Assembly: GCA_017468115.1 (NCBI GenBank) | Contig: JAFUJS010000028.1 | Location: forward strand, 1 to 21,608 | Direction: 5' to 3' | Length of the DNA: 21,608 bases | Origin: Clostridia bacterium | GTDB taxonomy: Bacteria > Bacillota_A > Clostridia > Oscillospirales > CAG-272 | Shown here: piece by piece, positions 6,593 through 14,422 of the stretch | How positions within the stretch are numbered: position 1 is the stretch's first letter | How the letters are laid out: each line of letters opens with the position of its first letter | Made by a program: the position numbers and the translations under genes | The notes under the pieces: model-generated | Database searches by the model: none | What the model was told of the DNA's origin: nothing | The model's input: the letters and a program-made list of their open reading frames with translations, nothing else

Positions 6593-7810
6593 ATGGAAAA
6601 AATTAAAATGACAACACCCCTTGTTGAAATGGACGGGGACGAAATGACAAGAATTATATGGCAAATGATTAAGGATGAGCTTCTTTTGCCATTTGTGGAT
6701 TTGAAAACAGAGTACTACGACCTTGGCTTGCCCGAGAGGGAAAGGACAAAGGACAAGGTTACCTTTGATGCGGCATACGCAAACCAAAAATACGGCGTTA
6801 GCGTAAAGTGCGCCACAATCACTCCAAACAAGCAAAGGGTTGAGGAATATAACCTTTCCGAAATGTATAAAAGCCCTAACGGCACAATCCGTGCAATCCT
6901 TGACGGCACAGTTTTCCGTGCCCCAATCATAATTGACTCAATTAAGCCTGCTGTTCGCAACTGGAAAAAGCCAATTACCATTGCAAGGCACGCCTATGGC
7001 GACGTTTACAAGGCAACAGAGTATAGACCCGAGGGCGAGGGTAAGGCAGAGCTTGTATTTACCGACAAAAACGGCAACGAAAGCTTCCGCCAGACAATTT
7101 ACGACTTTGAGTGCCCGGGCGTTTTGCAGGGTCAGTACAATAAGGACACCTCAATTCGCTCCTTTGCACATTCCTGCTTTAAGTATGCAATCTCTACAAA
7201 GCAGGACCTTTGGTTCTCAACCAAGGACACAATCTCAAAGCAGTACGACCAAACCTTTAAGCTCATTTTCCAAGAGATTTACGAAAACGACTACAAGGCT
7301 GAATTTGAAAAGCTGGGCATTACCTATTTCTATACACTCATTGACGATGCGGTTGCAAGAGTTATCCGCTCCGAGGGTGGCTACATTTGGGCGTGCAAGA
7401 ACTACGACGGCGACGTTATGTCCGATATGGTCTCCACAGCCTTCGGCTCCCTTGCTATGATGACCTCTGTGCTTGTTTCTCCCGACGGAAAGTATGAGTA
7501 CGAGGCTGCCCACGGCACAGTTACAAGGCACTACTATCGTTACCTGAAGGGCGAGGATACCTCAACAAACCCAATGGCAACAATTTTCGCTTGGAGTGGT
7601 GCTCTTCGCAAGAGGGCAGAGCTTGACGGTCTTTGCGACCTTGCAAAATTTGCAGATAAGCTGGAGGAAGCATGCCTTGACACACTAAACGACGGTGTTA
7701 TGACAAAGGACCTGGTTGGTCTTGTTTCAGAGGGCTTTGAGGCTAGGGCAGTAAACACAATTACCTTCATTAAGGAAATCCGCGCAAGGCTTGAAGGCAA
7801 GCTTGCATAA
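6593..7810 (+). CDS. icd: NADP-dependent isocitrate dehydrogenase, eukaryote-type
   Basis: 405 residues. It catalyses oxidative decarboxylation of isocitrate to 2-oxoglutarate with NADPH formation, in the cytoplasm. The start is the ATG at 6593 (AGAGGA at 6581-6586); an upstream TTG at 6575 has no site. The protein belongs to the dimeric subfamily best known from eukaryotes, not the E. coli Icd type. [13 protein letters not shown] opens the fold. The substrate residues S94, N96, R100, R109, R132 and Y139 fall at the same numbers as in human IDH1 ([26 protein letters not shown]). The metal-site Asp stretch ([30 protein letters not shown]) and the NADP loop ([12 protein letters not shown]) are complete. 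It is a single-gene unit. It would supply 2-oxoglutarate for glutamate synthesis and hence amino donors and acceptors for aminotransferases. Confidence 0.96.
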   Translation: MEKIKMTTPLVEMDGDEMTRIIWQMIKDELLLPFVDLKTEYYDLGLPERERTKDKVTFDAAYANQKYGVSVKCATITPNKQRVEEYNLSEMYKSPNGTIRAILDGTVFRAPIIIDSIKPAVRNWKKPITIARHAYGDVYKATEYRPEGEGKAELVFTDKNGNESFRQTIYDFECPGVLQGQYNKDTSIRSFAHSCFKYAISTKQDLWFSTKDTISKQYDQTFKLIFQEIYENDYKAEFEKLGITYFYTLIDDAVARVIRSEGGYIWACKNYDGDVMSDMVSTAFGSLAMMTSVLVSPDGKYEYEAAHGTVTRHYYRYLKGEDTSTNPMATIFAWSGALRKRAELDGLCDLAKFADKLEEACLDTLNDGVMTKDLVGLVSEGFEARAVNTITFIKEIRARLEGKLA

Positions 7811-7842
7811 TGCGTTGGCGGACGTCTATATACAAAAAGCAT

Positions 7843-7895
7843 AAAAAAGAGTGCGTATTACACCCTCAAAAAGGGCGCATACGCACTCTTTTTTT
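7843..7895 (+). terminator. Terminator of the isocitrate dehydrogenase gene
   Basis: AAAAAAGAGTGCGTAT (7843-7858) pairs perfectly with its complement at 7879-7894, with an inner CCCT/AGGG pair (7863-7866, 7872-7875) and a terminal T-run. A- and T-tracts on both sides make it a strong, possibly two-way terminator. Confidence 0.9.
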
Positions 7896-7933
7896 ATGTG
7901 CACTCGACTTTCAAAGGGTTGTCGCTAAAAAAA

Positions 7934-7977
7934 CTCATTTTTTGGTGGTCAAAATGCCCAAAAAATGAGGGGGGGGG
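7934..7977. repeat. 12-bp inverted repeat followed by a G9 tract
   Basis: CTCATTTTTTGG (7934-7945) and CCAAAAAATGAG (7958-7969) are perfect inverted copies around a 12-base loop. The outer G of the right arm begins a run of nine G (7969-7977). It has no T-tract and follows a complete terminator, so it does not look like a terminator. It lies ~50 bases upstream of the promoter of the large secreted-protein gene. This, the terminator before it and the promoter boxes after it account for most of the 327-base gap 7811-8137; no gene is seen there. Confidence 0.6.
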
Positions 7978-7987
7978 TAGAACGAAT

Positions 7988-8057
7988 TGTGCATTTGTCC
8001 AAAAATTTATTGGTTAACGTAAAATTCGTTGACTTTTAACCTGAAACAGACTAAAAT
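7988..8057 (+). promoter_or_regulatory. Promoter of the secreted beta-helix/peptide operon with upstream box
   Basis: TTGACT (8029-8034), a 17-base spacer and TAAAAT (8052-8057). The spacer begins TTTTAACCTG-like sequence shared with the promoter at 21135. An upstream box TGTGCANNTGTNCAAAA (7988-8004) recurs 41 bases ahead of the -35 in both regions. The leader is ~74 bases and ends in AGGAAAGGA before the ATG at 8138. Confidence 0.72.
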
Positions 8058-8137
8058 ATCGCATGGTGCAAAAGAAGGAATGATTCAAATTTTATTGACT
8101 TGTGGCATCAATTTATATTCAGGAAAGGAAATAAAAA

Positions 8138-11100
8138 ATGAACAAAATGAAAAAGATGGTTGTTATTCTTTGCGTTGCGCTGGTTACCATGCTTCTTATG
8201 GCTACAACCGCATTTGCGCAAACAACCGTAACAACCGAGGAAGAGCTTTCCGCAACGCTCCAAGCAGGCGGAGAGGTAGCACTGGGCGATGATATTGTAA
8301 TCAACAGTATGATAACAATACCAAGCGGTGTAGAAGTAACACTTGATTTGAACGGTCATAATATTACAGTTGCCGACAGCACAGGCGACCATATTTATGC
8401 AATTGACAACAATGGCACATTAACACTTAAGGACAGTGTTGGTACAGGTTCAATTTCAGCTCGTGGAATGTATAACCATGGTACTATGACAATTGAAAGT
8501 GGTAATTACGTAGGATTGGATTCCACAGGCGGCGCACCTGTATTCAACTATGGCAAGGTTACCATCAACGGCGGTGTGTTCAATGGTAGCGCATACACAT
8601 TGAATAACCAATCCGGTAGCGAAATGGTAATTAACAATGCAACCGTTAAGGGAACAGGCGGCATTTACAGTAACGGCGTAACTCTTGTAATTAACGGTGG
8701 TACATTTGAGGCAACAGGCTCAGGCAAACACAATCTATATATGTACAACTCTGACGTTACTATAAACGGCGGTAAATTCCACCACTCAGGTACAACATCA
8801 AATGTTTATCCTGCGGGCACAACATCAGTAGTTACAATTAAGGGCGGAGAATTTACAGTAGCTGACGGTTACTATTTAATCGATTCAACAGATACTCCTA
8901 CACTTAACATAGAAAACGGTACCTTTACAGGTATGGCACGCTTTAACGGAAGCATGGCAACTACCATTACAGGTGGTACATTTGATTTCTACAGCGGTAC
9001 ATATTTGGCTACAAACGCAACTATGACAATTTCAGGCGGTACATTCACATCTGATAGCTCCAAGACATTTGCAGAAAAATATCTTGCAGAGGACTATAAG
9101 CTTGACGATAACGGCACAGTAATAATTAAATATGTTGTTAAGGTAAATGGCACAGGTTACGCTACATTTGAAGAGGCTCTTACAGCTGCAAGCGCCTTGA
9201 TAGGTGATGTAACAGTAGAAATTTACGACAAGGTAACCTTAAGTACATCCTTGGCAGGCAGCTATGATTCTATCACCTTTGTCGGAAAGGACACAGATGC
9301 TGAAATTTACCTTGATGTTCAAGGCTATATCACAGCAACAGGTAAGAAGGTTGCATTTGATAGCTTGACACTCAGCAAGTCTGAGGGTGGATTCATAACT
9401 GATGCAGGCTTTATGAACGTTGCATTCGGTGTATACGACGTAGTGAGCGTTGATTACACAGGCTGCACATTTGCTAACGGTGCATATGCATCATCAGGAG
9501 TAGTTACATTTGAGGGCTGTACCTTCTATCGTTCACATAATAAGTACGGACTTTGGGCATACGGAAATGCAGATATAACTGTTAACAACTGTGTTTTTGA
9601 TGACTACCGCGGCATTAAGATGTATGCTGAGGGCGCAGCAAAGGTAACAGACTTAACAGTTACAAATACTGACTTTAGCGCAGTAAACGACAAGCCGGCA
9701 ATCGTTCTCACATATGGCGAAAGCGTTACACTTTTAGGCAATAAATATTCATCTACAGGTGTATTCGAGCTTGATAAGGACGGCGCTCCAAACGGAACAG
9801 CTATTGAGGCAGATATTGCAGACATTTCTTGTATGAACGATAACTACGCTGACTGCGGCGTTATCGTAGACGGCAAAATCTATGTAACACTTGCAGACGC
9901 AGTTGCAGCAAACGCAGTTACAGGCGACAGCACAGTTACACTTATGTATGATTCAACAGAAGTAATAGAGCTTCCTGAGGGAACAACTCTTGACAAAAAC
10001 GGTCATACTGCTGACAGCGTAACAGTAGCAGAGGTTAAGCCTGTGAATGTAAGCACATATGAGGAGCTCGTAGCTGCTCTTGCAAATGGAAAAAGCGTTA
10101 TTTTTAATAACGATATCGTAGCAACCGGCGCAGTAAGCGTATCCGGAAGCGAGCTTGAAATAGACCTTAACGGAAAGACCTTAACACTTACAGTTGGCGG
10201 TAACTACTTTAAGGCTGACGCAAACGTAATAATCAAAAACGGTACAGTAACCATCACAGGCTGTGTAGCTTCCGGTGACTGCATTGTGGGCATTGGAGAT
10301 TACAGCACAGTAGGCACACTTACACTTGACAACGTAGACGTAGTAGGTGACGGATATAGCTCAGCTTACGCAGTATTCTATGTTTACGGCACAAGCACAC
10401 TTAACATTGTAAACGGCTCCAGCGTAAACCTTGCAAATGATAATGCGGCTTATTCCGACGGTACACATTCAGGCGGCTTTATCAAATGTAACAGCACAGT
10501 AAACGGCAAGGTTAACATTTCTAATACAGAAGTTACTCTTACAAATGCTCAGATTGGTATTCTTGACGGTACAGTAGTTCTTGATACTGTTAAGCTTACA
10601 ATCAGCGGCGGTGACAATGCAATCAACCAGTCCGCACTTACAATTAAGAATTCCGAAATAACAATTTCCGATTGTAACGGCAGAGCTATTACACCTTGCT
10701 ATGGCGACGTAATAATCGAAAGCTCCAAGCTCACCCTTTCCAAGTGTACAGAGGGCGAAATCCGCTTCAAGAAAAACGTTACCGTAACTATTGACGAAAA
10801 TTCAACTATTGAAGAATGTACAATCTATGCTGACTCCTTGGCAACATCTGCAAAAATAAACGATGTAACTGTTGTTGGCACAGAGACAAGCATGGCAAAG
10901 GTTACCGTTTCCGAGGGAACAGTAACTATCAAGGAGCAGCCTAAGGGCAATACTCCACACGGCTATACAACTGCAACAACCATTTGGGGACAAACATGGG
11001 GTAATGCAACACAAAGCTACGTGATTAAGATTTATGCGGCTGACGGTACACTTATGGGTACTACAACATTGAACACAAATCTTGATGTTCCGATGGACGG

Positions 11101-12520
11101 CGACGTTGAGGTTACATGGCATATCTCTCTTGACCCTGCATCAGACACTGATGAATATTGGATTCAGGAGTGGTTTGTAGCTCCAAGCATTGACGTAAGG
11201 CCTACAAAGGCTGTGCTTTGCATTGACGGTGTTGACGTAAGCGAAGGCACAATTAAGCTTAACGGTCCTGACGACTTGAACATGATTTATGCCGCTGAGG
11301 TTGACGAAAACGGCAAAATCACAGAATACTGCACTATTGACAGTTTTGTAAGCAAAATAGGCGACTTGAAGGACAGAAGAATTTTGGTTCTTCGCGATGT
11401 AACTGTATCTACTGCTAAGATAAGATGCGTTGAGCTTATCTCCGGCGTAGAGGGTGGTGTAACCATTACAGATACCGACTACGAAAACTGGATTGATTTT
11501 GACTTCGTTACTGTTGGTCAAGGCGTTACTGTAAACGTTGGAAATCCATATTCAGGCGATAGCGAAAACGTAATTCTCGGTACTTTAATCGCAGAAGAAA
11601 TCTACTATCACTCTGCTAATGCAATAACAACCATCAAGGACGGCGGTAAGGTTGTTGTAAATGGCTCTGTAATTCTTCGCTATAATGACAGCCCTAACGC
11701 AGGTATTTATATCTACGGTGACGGAAACGACGCAACAATAGAATTTGACTGCGATTATTATATCGGTGCATATTCAGGTACCTTCTATGCTGAAAATGCA
11801 AACATCGAAACAGGCTACTTCCTGCTTAAGAATTCATATGACGATTCAACATACGCTGATATTGCAATGACTCTTAACAATTCTTCACTTAAGGTTGCCG
11901 GCACAACCGACGGTCAGGATAGCTTCATTATTGACGACCAAGCATCGGTGACACTTATAAACGGCGCTTCTATCTCCGATGTAAGAGAATTTAATATTCT
12001 TGCTGATACAAAGCTTACACTCAGCATTGATGAAAGCAGTAAAATCAGCGCAACAAACGTATCAGTTGCACAGGGCGTTCCGTTTGAGGCATCCAAAAAT
12101 GAGGACGGTACATACAGCGTAGCAGTTAAGACCTACACTCTTGAGGACATATTTGTATTCCTTGGCTATTCTAAGCGCGAGGATGATAATTCCATTACAG
12201 CAGGCTTTACAATCGACCACGAAGCTCTTGCAATTTACAAGGCTCAAAACGGTAATGTAAGCATTGATTTCGGCGCGGTATTCGCAATCGGTTCAATTGC
12301 AAACGGCTCATATGAAAAGTCACTTTCCGCATACAAGTCAACAAATAACTATAATGTTATTCTGACAAATGTAAGCGATGCAGAGACTACTGTTGTACTT
12401 TCAATGTATGTTACAGTTGGCAACGAAAAGTACTATGTTACAGAAAACGCTGTAGTAACAGATCCATCACAGGTTGGAGGAATAACCTTCACCACAGCAC
12501 CTAAAAAGGAGGATGAATAA
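8138..12520 (+). CDS. Large secreted right-handed beta-helix surface protein
   Basis: 1460 residues with AAAGGA 8 bases before the ATG. A signal peptide (residues 1-27, cleavage after TTAFA) shows export. Several tandem beta-helix blocks follow: the first (~30-325) is full of turns such as TINGGVF, VINGGTF, TINGGKF, TIKGGEF, TITGGTF and TISGGTF, as in pectate-lyase-like and adhesin folds. New blocks open with related sequences (TTEEELSATLQAGGEVALGD near 30, GYATFEEALTAAS near 335, KIYVTLADAVAAN near 575, STYEELVAALANGKSVIFNN near 638). A segment around 937-1060 containing TIWGQTWGNATQSYVIKIY looks Ig-like, more helix-type repeats follow to ~1320, and a final beta-domain (~1331-1450) contains AETTVVLSMYVTVGNEKYYV. 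No LPXTG, SLH or dockerin motif and no hydrophobic tail is visible, so its cell-wall attachment is unclear. No catalytic residues could be identified; adhesion or glycan binding is inference. Confidence 0.85.
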   Translation: MNKMKKMVVILCVALVTMLLMATTAFAQTTVTTEEELSATLQAGGEVALGDDIVINSMITIPSGVEVTLDLNGHNITVADSTGDHIYAIDNNGTLTLKDSVGTGSISARGMYNHGTMTIESGNYVGLDSTGGAPVFNYGKVTINGGVFNGSAYTLNNQSGSEMVINNATVKGTGGIYSNGVTLVINGGTFEATGSGKHNLYMYNSDVTINGGKFHHSGTTSNVYPAGTTSVVTIKGGEFTVADGYYLIDSTDTPTLNIENGTFTGMARFNGSMATTITGGTFDFYSGTYLATNATMTISGGTFTSDSSKTFAEKYLAEDYKLDDNGTVIIKYVVKVNGTGYATFEEALTAASALIGDVTVEIYDKVTLSTSLAGSYDSITFVGKDTDAEIYLDVQGYITATGKKVAFDSLTLSKSEGGFITDAGFMNVAFGVYDVVSVDYTGCTFANGAYASSGVVTFEGCTFYRSHNKYGLWAYGNADITVNNCVFDDYRGIKMYAEGAAKVTDLTVTNTDFSAVNDKPAIVLTYGESVTLLGNKYSSTGVFELDKDGAPNGTAIEADIADISCMNDNYADCGVIVDGKIYVTLADAVAANAVTGDSTVTLMYDSTEVIELPEGTTLDKNGHTADSVTVAEVKPVNVSTYEELVAALANGKSVIFNNDIVATGAVSVSGSELEIDLNGKTLTLTVGGNYFKADANVIIKNGTVTITGCVASGDCIVGIGDYSTVGTLTLDNVDVVGDGYSSAYAVFYVYGTSTLNIVNGSSVNLANDNAAYSDGTHSGGFIKCNSTVNGKVNISNTEVTLTNAQIGILDGTVVLDTVKLTISGGDNAINQSALTIKNSEITISDCNGRAITPCYGDVIIESSKLTLSKCTEGEIRFKKNVTVTIDENSTIEECTIYADSLATSAKINDVTVVGTETSMAKVTVSEGTVTIKEQPKGNTPHGYTTATTIWGQTWGNATQSYVIKIYAADGTLMGTTTLNTNLDVPMDGDVEVTWHISLDPASDTDEYWIQEWFVAPSIDVRPTKAVLCIDGVDVSEGTIKLNGPDDLNMIYAAEVDENGKITEYCTIDSFVSKIGDLKDRRILVLRDVTVSTAKIRCVELISGVEGGVTITDTDYENWIDFDFVTVGQGVTVNVGNPYSGDSENVILGTLIAEEIYYHSANAITTIKDGGKVVVNGSVILRYNDSPNAGIYIYGDGNDATIEFDCDYYIGAYSGTFYAENANIETGYFLLKNSYDDSTYADIAMTLNNSSLKVAGTTDGQDSFIIDDQASVTLINGASISDVREFNILADTKLTLSIDESSKISATNVSVAQGVPFEASKNEDGTYSVAVKTYTLEDIFVFLGYSKREDDNSITAGFTIDHEALAIYKAQNGNVSIDFGAVFAIGSIANGSYEKSLSAYKSTNNYNVILTNVSDAETTVVLSMYVTVGNEKYYVTENAVVTDPSQVGGITFTTAPKKEDE

Positions 12521-12522
12521 TT

Positions 12523-12666
12523 ATGAAGTATGTATCTCCAAAATATAGTATCGAGTCTATTGAAACCGAGGACATTATGGGAGCGAGCGCAAATGTTACT
12601 CAAACCGAAAACAATACAGACACATCAATGACATTTGATGACCTTATAAATATGTTCACAAAATAA
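12523..12666 (+). CDS. Small peptide, EDIM-x-AS family, member 1
   Basis: 47 residues. It starts 3 bases after the beta-helix stop and has a perfect AAAGGAGG (12505-12512) inside the end of that gene, 10 bases before the ATG, so translation is well supported. The N-terminal half (MKYVSPKYSIESIETEDIMG, then AS) matches the peptide encoded at 21204 at 12 of 22 positions without gaps: Y3, P6, Y8, I10, E14, EDIM 16-19 and AS 21-22 plus the initiator. The C-terminal half is polar and acidic, ends FDDLINMFTK, and differs from the other copy. There is no Cys, signal peptide or membrane segment. A conserved front and divergent tail resemble precursor or signalling peptides, but no processing enzyme is adjacent. 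Function unknown. Confidence 0.8.
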   Translation: MKYVSPKYSIESIETEDIMGASANVTQTENNTDTSMTFDDLINMFTK

Positions 12667-12672
12667 TAGCTG

Positions 12673-12700
12673 AAGGCACAGAGAAATCTGTGCCTTTTTT
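12673..12700 (+). terminator. Terminator of the beta-helix/peptide operon
   Basis: AAGGCACAGA (12673-12682), loop GAAA, TCTGTGCCTT (12687-12696) and a T-run to 12700. It begins 7 bases after the peptide stop, showing that the large gene and the peptide share one transcript. Confidence 0.92.
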
Positions 12701-12752
12701 GCGTCTTAAAATGAATAATTTTTCAAAAAAACGAAAAATGTAGGGAAAAATG

Positions 12753-12782
12753 TTGACATATATAAAACATGTAGTTTATAAT
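12753..12782 (+). promoter_or_regulatory. Promoter of the aromatic amino-acid fermentation operon
   Basis: TTGACA (12753-12758), an 18-base spacer and TATAAT (12777-12782). Transcription should begin near 12789. It is the only good promoter seen before the long co-directional gene run that ends at the terminator at 21005. Confidence 0.85.
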
Positions 12783-12814
12783 ATATTTTAACGTACTAAA
12801 GCGTTTTTCATGGC

Positions 12815-12839
12815 AAAAAGGGAAAAATATTCCCTTTTT
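12815..12839 (+). other. Terminator-like leader hairpin, candidate attenuator
   Basis: AAAAAGGGAA (12815-12824) and TTCCCTTTTT (12830-12839) pair perfectly around a 5-base loop. The hairpin lies ~26 bases after the predicted transcription start and before the first coding frame. The T-run is part of the stem and the GC core is only 3 bp, so it may be a weak terminator, an attenuator or a transcript-stabilising leader. No competing antiterminator was found by eye. Confidence 0.45.
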
Positions 12840-12850
12840 ATTCATTTTAG

Positions 12851-13117
12851 AGCAGGAGAGACAAAAAGGACCCAAGAATATTCGACTACCTAGTGCTTGT
12901 GCTTACCGCAGGACTTCTTGTCCTCTTTGGCTACCACAAAAACGGCTTTACAGGAGGCTTTGGCGAAGCAATCCAGTCGGGGGTTAGCGTTTCTCCGCTG
13001 ATTGGCGTAATTTGTATGTTTTCCTCTCTTGTGGTTACCTTTGTTGTAAGCCTGCTTACACAACCACCGAAAAAGGGAATTATTGACACAGCATTTAACA
13101 AGAAGGTGATTGAATAA
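12851..13117 (+). pseudogene. Remnant of a sodium:solute symporter-like transporter gene
   Basis: The frame is open from 12851 to the TAA at 13115-13117 (about 88 residues) but has no ATG. Two hydrophobic segments (FDYLVLVLTAGLLVLFGY; SPLIGVICMFSSLVVTFVVS) end in SLLTQPPKKGIIDTAF, which resembles the C-terminal end of SSS-family symporters, proteins normally near 500 residues. An AGGAG (12854-12858) lies 8 bases before position 12867, where a start codon would be expected and none exists. This suggests that a deletion fused the original leader to the gene's 3' end. A GTG at 12893 or an ATA at 12878 (AAAAGGA 7 bases upstream) could start a short membrane protein. The stop overlaps the next ATG (TAATG), preserving coupling to paaK. 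The family call is moderate. Confidence 0.5.
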
Positions 13118-14421
13118 TGATTTGGGCAAGGGAAGAAACCCTGTCTAGGCAGGAAATGGACGACCTTCAGCTTGAAAGATTGAAGGAAACAGTAAATAGA
13201 GTATACGAAAAGGTTTTGCCATACAGAAAAAAGATGGACGAGGCAGGCATTAAGCCAAAGGACATAAAAAGCCTTGCGGACTTAAAAAGGCTCCCCTTCG
13301 TTACAAAGCAGGACCTAAGAGATAATTATCCCTTTGGGCTGTTTGCAGTTCCAAAGGAGGACCTTTTAAGAATACACGCATCCTCGGGCACAACAGGTAA
13401 GCCTACCGTTGTTGGCTATACCGAGGGAGATATGCAGGTGTGGACAGAGTGCGTTTCACGTATTGCCTGTGCAGGCGGCGCTGACAAAAACGATGTTGCG
13501 CAGATTTGCTTTGGCTACGGTATGTTTACAGGTGCTCTTGGTCTACATTACGGACTTGAAAATATTGGCGCAACAATAGTTCCCTCGTCAACAGGAAACT
13601 CCGAAAAGCAGCTTATGTATATGAAGGACTTTGGCACAACATTGCTTGTTGCCACACCATCCTATGCGTTAAGGCTTGCAGAGGTTGCAAGGGAGATGGG
13701 TATTGACCCGCAGAGGGACCTTAAGGTTAAAATCGGTCTTGTGGGCAGTGAGCTTTTGACCGACGCAATGCGTGAGGAAATGCACAAGTATTGGGGCAGC
13801 GATATGCTGGTTACCTCTAACTACGGTATGAGTGAGCTGATGGGCCCCGGTGTTAGTGGCGAGTGTGAGTATATGTGCGGTATGCATATAAACGAGGACT
13901 TCTTTATTCCCGAAATTATAAACCCCGAAACCGGTGAGGTTTTGCCTGCCGGTGAGTGGGGCGAGCTTGTTATAACCTGTATTAAGAAGGAGGCGCTACC
14001 TCTTATCAGATACAGGACAAAGGACATAACAAGGCTGATATATGAGCCATGTAAGTGTGGAAGAACTACTGTCAGAATGGAGAACCTCTCCGGCAGAAGC
14101 GACGATATGCTTAAAATCCGTGGCGTTAACGTGTTCCCAAGCCAGATTGAGGAGGTTGTCCTCGGTACAGAGGGTCTTGGTCCACACTATGAAATTATTG
14201 TTGAAAGAGATGGCTATTCAGATAAGCTGACTGTTAGGGTTGAGCTGCTTAAGGCAACCGACTCCTTTAAGGAGCTGGAGGCTATCGAGAGGGCTGTGAG
14301 AAATAAGCTTAAGGTTATGCTTGGACTTGATGCCAAGGTAATGCTTGAGTCCCCCAACACCCTTGCTCGCTTCGAGGGTAAGGCAAAAAGAGTTAGGGAT
14401 TTACGAAAGGAGCAGAAATAA
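13117..14421 (+). CDS. paaK: Phenylacetate-CoA ligase family protein, copy 1
   Basis: 434 residues, an AMP-forming acyl-CoA ligase of the PaaK type. It links arylacetates to CoA with ATP, or runs in reverse on arylacetyl-CoA. The phosphate loop is SSGTTGKPT (89-97), the core motif YGMSE 236-240, RYRTKD 298-303, and the hinge region [17 protein letters not shown] (326-342) leads to the C-terminal domain with GKAKRV near the end. CKCGRT (312-317) is also typical. The ATG overlaps the preceding stop (TAATG), and iorA follows after 1 base. The paralogue after iorB shares all these motifs but differs at many positions, so this is an old duplication. The aryl substrate (phenyl-, hydroxyphenyl- or indoleacetate) is inferred from the neighbours. 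Confidence 0.93.
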   Translation: MIWAREETLSRQEMDDLQLERLKETVNRVYEKVLPYRKKMDEAGIKPKDIKSLADLKRLPFVTKQDLRDNYPFGLFAVPKEDLLRIHASSGTTGKPTVVGYTEGDMQVWTECVSRIACAGGADKNDVAQICFGYGMFTGALGLHYGLENIGATIVPSSTGNSEKQLMYMKDFGTTLLVATPSYALRLAEVAREMGIDPQRDLKVKIGLVGSELLTDAMREEMHKYWGSDMLVTSNYGMSELMGPGVSGECEYMCGMHINEDFFIPEIINPETGEVLPAGEWGELVITCIKKEALPLIRYRTKDITRLIYEPCKCGRTTVRMENLSGRSDDMLKIRGVNVFPSQIEEVVLGTEGLGPHYEIIVERDGYSDKLTVRVELLKATDSFKELEAIERAVRNKLKVMLGLDAKVMLESPNTLARFEGKAKRVRDLRKEQK

Positions 14422-14422
14422 T

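Noticed and set aside
7898..8017. Short ORF of 39 codons (GTG start) across the inverted repeat and G9 tract
   Set aside because: There is no ribosome site, it starts within the tail of a terminator, and it owes its length to repeat sequence without plausible protein character.
12523..12666. Calling the small peptides lanthipeptide, sactipeptide or similar RiPP precursors
   Set aside because: Neither peptide has Cys, and no modifying enzyme, radical-SAM protein, protease or peptide exporter is encoded in the window.
12810..12893. 27-codon leader peptide ahead of the transporter remnant
   Set aside because: It has no Shine-Dalgarno and no run of regulatory codons such as Phe, Tyr or Trp; kept only as a side note to the attenuator finding.
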